Source: Antilocapra americana (Eukaryota > Chordata > Mammalia > Artiodactyla > Antilocapridae). Taken from it: a DNA stretch of 64,000 bases. The DNA is taken from NCBI GenBank assembly GCA_007570785.1, contig ML660777.1, positions 8,630,734-8,694,733 on the forward strand, written 5' to 3'. Shown in pieces: positions 56,771 to 64,000 of the stretch (position 1 is the stretch's first letter; each line of letters begins with the position of its first letter). The position numbers and the translations under genes were made by a program. The notes under the pieces are model-generated. The model saw only the letters and a list, made by a program, of their open reading frames with translations. It did not search any database and had not been told where the DNA came from.

Positions 56771-59312
56771 TATTCTGAAGGTTTTTTTTTTATTGTTGTC
56801 CTAATTTAGAAAAGAGTCATGGAAATGAATCAGACGTTAGCAAATGATAAATAAAGTGGGGTAGGTATTTAAAAAATACTGAAAAAGAACAAAGAAGAAA
56901 AACTGGAAAGTCAGTAAGGAATAAAATGTCAATGAAAGACACATCAGCCTTGTAGTGCTTTCCTCTTAGATGAATCCTGTTAAGAGCATTATGACTAAAG
57001 TAAAGCTCTTTTATCTAAGATAGATAAAGCTTTCTAATAAAGAATAGCACAAATATATAAATAACAGTAAGATTATTTTAACCTGTGTAAAAAAATGTAA
57101 AGAGAGATGTTATTAGTAGGTTTAATTATACTAGCCATTAAATGGAAAGACTACCTTTGATGGGTACAGTAATATTGTAAAAAGTAAAAATAATTTTATG
57201 AAATTTCTAGCATCATAGAATTAGTACCAAGTTAAGATCATATTTTATTTCCTGGATGTCTAAACCAAAGCTCCAAAGGAGGATGGTGGAATAAAAGTGC
57301 TATAGGTCTCTGGACTCATAATAAGAAAAAAGATCAAGATAAAACAAATAATACATAACCTTCTCTGAAAATATTCATAGGAAGGCTAGAAAGCAAATAT
57401 TTTCCACTTTAACTCACAACTTTAAAATACTTAAATATATTTATAATTGTTGGTACCCATTCTTTATGTAAGTTAAAAAAAAACACATTTTAAGAGCCAT
57501 TTTCCCCCCAGTATGATCACCTGCGTTTACAAGGTCATTGAAGGGAAAAAGAAAAAGAAAAAGAAGCCCAACTGTGACAATTCAGTGACAGCCACCTTCT
57601 CAGATTAAGTGGAAAGAAATAACAACTCACCAGGGGCTGAAATATGCGGGGGTGTGATTATAAAACGACTGTCTCTTGAGGACCTGGTAGAAATAAGATA
57701 TATGTCTCTTGAGGCCATTCCAAAGAGGAGAGAAATTTAGTGAATACAAACAGATAGACACATTGCCCACATTTCTCAGCTCTAAAGATGATGTTGAGCA
57801 TAGCTGGGTTCCGTTGTTGCAGTTAAGCTGGAGGGCAGTGATCTGGACCTTCTTTGTTCTCCCCAGTAAGGACTGATGCATTTCAAGTCTCTAATCAGCA
57901 TTGCCAATGCATTTGCTCAGCTAATCTTCTGGCAGTACGGGATGAACAATCTGTCTATTGACTGTCTCAGCAGTCGCTAGCCCCTCTACCCTCACCCTGT
58001 GTTGATCCTCATCTAGTTTCTGCTGGCTGCTCTTTTTCCTATAAACAAAAAAAAAGAAGAAGAAGAAGAAGCAGGTTTGTAAAAAGCTGGCCATTCTCTT
58101 CCCCTCCCCCAAGATACAATTCTCACTCTCCTAGTGAGTTCTCTCGCCCCTCCCCCTGTGATTCCTTCTGGAATTTGAAAAATGTTGCCTAATTCTTAGC
58201 TTGTACTTGGATAATTACTGAATTTCAACCACCTTGAGCTCCCTGCTAAATAGAGAAGTATTTCTGCTGTATTTCACGAGTGTGTGTGTGTAAGTGTGTA
58301 AAGTACTATTTTATAACAAATAGAGACATTTTGGCAACATCTGTCATCACTTCAACCAGAAAATATTTGTGATTAACACTTCGTATTGGGAGATAGAGCA
58401 GACAGTCAGGAATATACTGACCTCTGTATTACTCTGATAAATATATAAATTCACCTATGGCTTCCTTTGCAACACACCCCTAAGAAGGAAATAGGGAAAA
58501 TCCCAGGCTTTCCTATTTTAAAACTTTTTATCATTGACCCTCCTGCAGGAATAAAATTAAAGATGAAATTTGCCAAGACTCAGCATGAATTTACTTTTAC
58601 CAGAAGGTATAGGAGAAGCTGTAATATAAAATATACTTAATTATAATTTTAAAGCTACTAGCACAACACATGATGTTTTTGCCTGAGACTACAAAATTTG
58701 ACTTCACCTGTTCATATAAAGCTGTTCACATTCAACTTCAAGCAAATGTATTTATTTGCCAGGAACAAAGTCAGAAAGGAAATGATTTGCCAATAATTCT
58801 ACTTAGCCTCATCTTCTGTTCTTGGTATGACTCCATCCACATATAACTCAACCACATAGAACCAGTTATATGCACACACAACTACTGTGTATAATTATGT
58901 GTGAATTTGAAATGGAGAAAACAAAGTTCTGTCCAGTTGGAAGAACACATGCCACAAAGGAGAAATTGCACTCCTTGGTACCCAGTCCCTTTCCTTTCTT
59001 TTATCTTTTGTTTCTCTGAAGGAAGTCAACTCACACATATCACCACTGGAACTGAAAAGTTTCAAAGATAAACACACTTATCCTACTAATAGGAGGACCA
59101 TAAGAGAACAGTCATTGCTTCAACACCCAAGATTTCTGGGCATAGTGGATTCTCATAGAAAAGCTCAAAATCTTTAGAGATCAAGTCTAGATCATATGTG
59201 CTTTTGACCGATGGGGATTTAGAGATACTAGAAAAAATGCGTGAGGATCTAGTATTAATATATTTATCAGGACTCCTTTATGAACAGTTTCTGTGTCTAG
59301 GAAGGTTGCATT
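56771..59312. other. Long stretch without a confident feature
   Basis: About 2.5 kb. A GAA microsatellite lies at 58055-58070 and a GAAAAA-type run near 57546-57566. The 84-codon minus-strand frame at 57627-57881 has no recognised motif. Confidence 0.5.
58055..58070. repeat. (GAA)n microsatellite
   Basis: Five GAA units after an A9 run. Confidence 0.95.
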
Positions 59313-59511
59313 TGAAAGTGAAAGTCACTCAGTTGTTTCTGATTCTTTGCAATCCCATGCCCTATTCAGCCCATGCGATTCTCCAGGCTAGAGAGAATAC
59401 TGGAGTGGGTAGCCGTTCCCTTCTCCAGGGGATCTTCCCAAACCAGGGATCAAACCCAGTTCTCCCACATTGCAGGCAGATTCTTTACCAGCTGAGCCAC
59501 CAGGGAAGCCT
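59313..59511 (-). mobile_element. Bov-tA SINE
   Basis: Complete minus-strand copy ending with the antisense head 'gagccaccagggaagcc'. ggaaggttg before and ggaagattg after may be a short target-site duplication. Confidence 0.94.
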
Positions 59512-61139
59512 GGAAGATTGAATGGTTACTTCAAATTTTCTGTTTATCAAGAAAACTAGTACTCTCTCAGAGCATGTAATGGAGTCACATAAATTTGAAG
59601 GATTCAGTGCAAGAAGCAGCTGCAAATCAACAGACTGTTGATATAGTTACTAAGCTCACTGTGATCTCATGGTACTTTGCCCATCTCCTTGTAACATTAT
59701 TTACTGTAATTTTTCTATAGTTGAATCTGGTATATTGTCTGACAGATTTTGATTCCTTGAAGGGCAACTTAAAGGGATCATTTATCTTACATCAAATTAT
59801 TTGTACAATGAAGCAATTTATAAATGTCTATAAAAAGTGTTTATGAAAATGAATAAAGTTATCTATGCACTCCAAGAGCCTTTTATAATGTCTACAATAT
59901 ATACAGTAGACGAACGTTCATCTGGTTATAAGAACTAATTTGTGAATAAATATAAAGGAAGGAAACCCAGATCTTCTGATTGAAAACTCATTTCAATTCA
60001 AACCTTCCCTTGACCACTACCTCTTTTCCATTTTTTCTCACTCAACATCTTGCAAGAAATGTCTATTTTTAATGTCTCTAAGCAGAAGTATACAAGACAA
60101 TCATAAGTCTCAACAACCGACTCAGTCTGTTTAAAGGGAAAACTGACATGGAAAACTAGTCACTAAAAAAAGCTTTTAAGTAATTTGATCAGGACATATT
60201 GATATTTTGCTTAAAGATATAAGAAAAGTTAGAAAACATAAAAGCCATCCATAGAAGAGTCAATTCCCCAGAAATCCTCATTGAGATATTTATTGTATTT
60301 TCTTATTTTAGTCTTGCTTTCTAACAAATTCCAGTAACACTATCTCTTCCTAATGATGATTTTTTTTTAATCTTTTGCAATCTCTGGAAAACAATGCTTT
60401 TACAAACTCACTGTCTAGTCCTTTTGGTACAGCATATGATTCATGTAAACAAAGATATCACTTTTATCAGAACTTCAAAAGTAAATTTAATCTTTCCAAA
60501 AAACTGAAGCTTAAAAGTAGAGTAATATGGTTACTGAAGACACACAGACTCATATTCCAGCACTCTAGGAAAGTTCTCTGGTGGGTGGGTTTGTTATATT
60601 TCAAATGAAAGGATCCTGGGCAATCCAATCTTATTTTCTCATTTAATGAAGTTTTGCTGTTATCCTTGTTTTATGAGTCTTTATTACGATAGTGTTGAGG
60701 CTACAAAAGGCAATACATTCTTGCAAGGTGGATCAAGTTCTTGGTCCAGGTTGGTAGGCAAAATTTAAGGGGAGATTCCACTTCAAACGCATGGTGCCAA
60801 GAAAGAATATAAGTGAGATAATGGAAACAAATGTATTGTAATAATATATAAGCTTTAGATCTACTGCCCTATAGTTTTTGCTACCAATGCTTCACAAAGT
60901 CTTCAATGTGCTGTCTTTAGATTGTTTTTAGCACTGAAGTAGACATTGGGTAAGTGTACAATAGAGCCAAATTTCCTAATTTGCTGTATTTGAGAATAGA
61001 TCGAGATTCTACTTGTGCACAATTAAAATTGTATAAAGACCTAGAGGAAGGATCCCCATAAACTTAATATCCAAACTCATGTTTTTTTTTTAATGTCTAA
61101 ATTCTAATTATAGTATTTTATAAATAGTTGGGAAGTTTT
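59512..61139. other. No recognised feature
   Basis: About 1.6 kb of AT-rich DNA. Nothing recognised. Confidence 0.5.
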
Positions 61140-61258
61140 TATGGAAAAGAAAATGGCAACTCACTCCAGTATTGTTGCCTGGAAAATCCCACTGACAGTG
61201 GAGCCTAGTGGACTATAGTCTATGGGGTTGCCAAGAATTGGACATGACTAGCATGCAC
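61140..61258 (+). mobile_element. Bov-tA / BovB tail fragment
   Basis: Plus strand: 'gaaaatggcaactcactcca', 'gtattgttgcctggaaaatc', 'gactatagtctatggggttg', 'ggacatgactagcatgca'. No tRNA-like head. Confidence 0.88.
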
Positions 61259-61423
61259 ACATGCAGGAAGCTTTTAAGTGATATCCATTTATTATCACAA
61301 GTAATTTTCCTAATATTTGAATGGAAAAGTAAACAAAAATAAGCATAAGCTCCCCAAATTTGAGGGGAATGAAAATAGGACACACATTTTGAAAAAATAC
61401 ATCTATTACTATGCCCTCACCTT

Positions 61424-61438
61424 AAAATCCCCGAATCT
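61424..61438. repeat. Target-site duplication of the L1 at 61439-62302
   Basis: aaaatccccgaatct occurs here and at 62303-62317. The leading As of the second copy merge with the poly(A), so 11-15 bases are duplicated. Confidence 0.95.
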
Positions 61439-62302
61439 GCTCAACATCACTCATTATCAGAGAAATGCAAATCAAAACCACAATGAGGTACCACTTTACA
61501 CCAGTCAGAATGGCTGCCATCCAAAAGTCTACAAGCAATAAATGCTGGAGAGGATGTGGAGAAAAAGGAACCCTCTTACACTGTTGGTGGGAATGCAAAC
61601 TAGTACAGCCACTATGGAAAACAGTGTGGAGGTTCCTTAAAAAGCTGCAAATAGACCTGCCATATGACCCGGCAATCCCACTGCTGGGCATATACACCGA
61701 GGAAACCAGAATTGAAAGAGCCACGTGCACCCCAATGTTCATCGCTGCATTGTTTACAATAGCCAGGACATGGAAGCAACCTAGATGCCCATCAACTGAC
61801 GAATGGATAAGAAAGCTGTGGTATATATACACAATGGAATATTACTCAGCATTAAAAAAAAATTCATTTGAAGCAATTCTACTCAGATGGACGAAACTGG
61901 AGCCCATTATCCAGAGTGAAGTAAGCCAGAAGCAAAAACAACAATACAGTATATTAACACATATATATGGAATTTAGAAAGACAGTAATGAGAACCCAAC
62001 ATGGGAGACAACAAAAGGAACGCAGATGTATAGAATAGACTTGTGGACTTTGTGGATGAGGGTAAGGGTGGGATGAGATGGGAGAAGGGCATTGAAGCAT
62101 GTTAATTGTCATGTGTCTAATCAATCGCCAGCCCAGGATTGATGCTCGGGACTGGTGCAGGGAGATTTCCCGGGGGGGAGGGAGGAGGGAGGGGGGACCC
62201 GGAGGGGAAGCATATGTAAACCCATGGTGATATCATAACAATGTATGGCTAAAACAATAATTAAAAAAAAAAAAATAAAAAAATTTAAATTAAAAAAAAA
62301 AA
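61439..62302 (+). mobile_element. 5'-truncated L1, apparently young
   Basis: Starts in ORF2, keeps the frame to the natural stop, then has the 3' UTR (with a G-rich tract at 62170-62207) and an A-rich tail (62262-62302). The clean duplication and unbroken frame suggest the most recent of the L1 insertions in this window. Confidence 0.96.
61441..61977 (+). pseudogene. L1 ORF2 C-terminal fragment, frame intact
   Basis: 178 codons of open L1 ORF2 frame, beginning at the truncation point and ending at the normal stop. It contains the C-terminal cysteine-rich motif, C-x3-C-x7-H-x4-C ([18 protein letters not shown]), and [17 protein letters not shown], then [13 protein letters not shown]. This domain binds RNA in L1. 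Endonuclease and RT are absent, so it is a dead fragment despite the open frame. No promoter is expected. Confidence 0.88.
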
Positions 62303-62317
62303 AAAATCCCCGAATCT

Positions 62318-62724
62318 TAAGAAATGCTATAGCTAAGGGGAAAACACAGATGCGATTATAAGTAGTTGAAGCTATATTTTGAAAACAAGATTTAAGACTT
62401 GTATTCATGGCTAAAAAGAAAAGTTAAAACTAAATGGAAAAGATATTTATATATGCTTGAAGTAATTTTATAGACTCCTACAGCAACCGAAAAGAGAACT
62501 CTCATGAATTAAGTTAAATTGTTTTCACATATGGTTTCAAAAGTATTACAGTAAAATAAAAGAACCCATTGGACAAACGGGAAGCAGGAAAAAATTTAAG
62601 AATGCCTGAAAGTAGAGAACAAAAATATGACAGCAATGTGACAATTCAGAAGTTATTTTTGCACTAAATTGTCAATGTATTAAGAGTTGATTTATTATAT
62701 TCTCATTTCAGTAAATAAGGAGAA
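62318..62724. other. No recognised feature
   Basis: AT-rich stretch with nothing recognised. Confidence 0.5.
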
Positions 62725-62915
62725 TCAGACTACTGAAGTTCAAATCCCAGCTCCGTTCTTCCTTAGCTTTGTGATCTCTAGCTAGTGACTTAATTACTCT
62801 GGACTATTTCCTCACCTGTATAATAAAGACTAATTATAAGACCAACCTGAGGATAAATTGAGTTAATACATGCAATGCACTTGGCCTGGCCCACTGTAAA
62901 CATTTCACTCATTCC
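62725..62915 (+). mobile_element. MIR SINE
   Basis: Well-ordered MIR: 'gaagttcaaatcccagctcc', 'gctttgtgatctctagctag', 'ctatttcctcacctgtataa', 'gataaattgagttaatacat', 'gcacttggcctggcccac'. Confidence 0.9.
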
Positions 62916-64000
62916 CCCCCATCTCCCTGCATCTCAGTAAGTACATATTCACTCAGGTTGGCATTAGCTAGAATGATCCAATGATCCAAGGAAATAGAGA
63001 TGCCATATTCCCATTTTTGTGCATCTCTCAATATCTATTGTCACACATCGGTGATGTGGCCTGCTGTCCTTCAAATCAGATTGATGTCCTAGGAATGAGA
63101 CCAAGGCACAATCCCATTTTCTTTGTGTTTCAAAGGATGAACTCATACGACTGTGTTTCACTGGTTTCAAATACAATTCCTTGAATTTTGAGATTTCTTT
63201 TCTTTTTTCAAAGGTATTTTATTGAATAAAACCCAGCCCGTTTGTTCCCTGATTGCCATTTCTGAAGTCGCTCAACCAAGACAACATCATCAATCAAGGA
63301 TAGCGTGTGTCAGCAGGGGTCTTCTCTTCTTTTTCTGAAGGCCTATGATGTTTGTTTTTCAACAAAAACTGAACTCTAAGTAAACACAAATTTTTATTTC
63401 CTAGTAAATGTCTTCACATCCAACGGCACCTTTGTTCTCTGAGAATGTCGATTTTATTTTGTTTCCCAAGTTGATAGAAAAAGAAATAAATCGTTTAAAG
63501 AGCACATTTATTTCTTGCCACAAAATGGTCCATGGAAATGGTCAAAATGTTCAGCAAAGCAAGACTTTTGCTAAATAAATGAAAACTTCACAAGCTAAAT
63601 AGTGAATACATGTACACAAGCAGACCCACAAGAAGCAGAAGGAATCGTAAGTCAATCATGCCATCCCTAGATGAAAAGGACTACAAAACAAAAACAGAAA
63701 CAGACTTGGTCTCTGTTTCCCCAAAACTTTAGTTCAAGTTTGTGTTCCTTCTTTTGAAAAAAAAAAAAAAGGAACTTGAAATTCAACATGAAACATGGTT
63801 GTGTTCAAATTCTTTAAATATACCTATTAGTAAAGTTCCAAAAAGATGACTGCGGTAGGTAAACACATGGGAAACAACTCAAGCCCTTCTAATTACTGAT
63901 AGAGTGATACTGTTCCTTATTTTCCATGTTAATTTAACCATTGCTTCTAAGAATGCGAGACAGAAGACACTCAGGTCTCCTATGTTATGCTGCATTTGAC
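62916..64000. other. No recognised feature
   Basis: About 1.1 kb up to the window end. It has an A14 run at 63757-63770 and no identifiable element or gene. Confidence 0.5.

Noticed and set aside
1..64000. CRISPR arrays, insertion sequences, operons and other prokaryotic features
   Set aside because: The repeat content is entirely that of a ruminant nuclear genome; no regularly spaced short repeats or dense coding are present.

Overview
The window is mammalian nuclear DNA from a bovid or other pecoran ruminant (cattle, sheep, goat or a relative). The evidence is the repeat content. BovB (RTE-type) LINE pieces, Bov-tA SINEs (a tRNA-like head fused to a BovB tail), CHR-type tRNA SINEs and ruminant L1 3' ends lie in a background of older placental repeats (MIR, L2, MaLR LTR, hAT-type elements, old L1). 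I find no host protein-coding gene, RNA gene, CpG island or prokaryotic feature. The longest open frames lie in, or antisense to, retrotransposons. The DNA is AT-rich and reads as intergenic or deep intronic sequence.

Layout. 455-3271 is a BovB interrupted by a 5'-truncated L1. 3272-10885 is mostly unrecognised sequence with a TA microsatellite. 10886-14045 is a mosaic of CHR SINEs, Bov-tA pieces, MIR, a MaLR (MLT1A-like) LTR and L2. 15732-16240 is an old L1 with a SINE inside it. 17676-19506 is a pair of BovB copies in inverted orientation. 19790-25645 holds MIR, L2 and Bov-tA copies. 29557-30992 is an L1 carrying a 10-N assembly gap and a foreign 35-bp insert. 32515-34810 holds an old L1 and hAT-type elements, including a 185-bp inverted duplication with arms 99.5% identical. 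36660-38575 is another old L1. 41108-48890 holds several SINEs, two related LTR-like copies and one BovB. 51360-53328 is a BovB with its own target-site duplication and an L1 nested inside. 55940-56770 is an old L1. 61424-62317 is a full-frame L1 3' end with a clean target-site duplication.

Nothing here acts as a pathway. What the sequence records is a series of insertions: old LINE, MIR and hAT copies, then BovB and Bov-tA, then young L1s that twice landed inside BovB. The most unusual structure is the inverted duplication at 34131-34695, which looks like a template-switch rearrangement rather than a transposition. Repeat family names come from recognition of consensus features by eye. Ends without a stated target-site duplication are accurate to roughly 5-20 bases.
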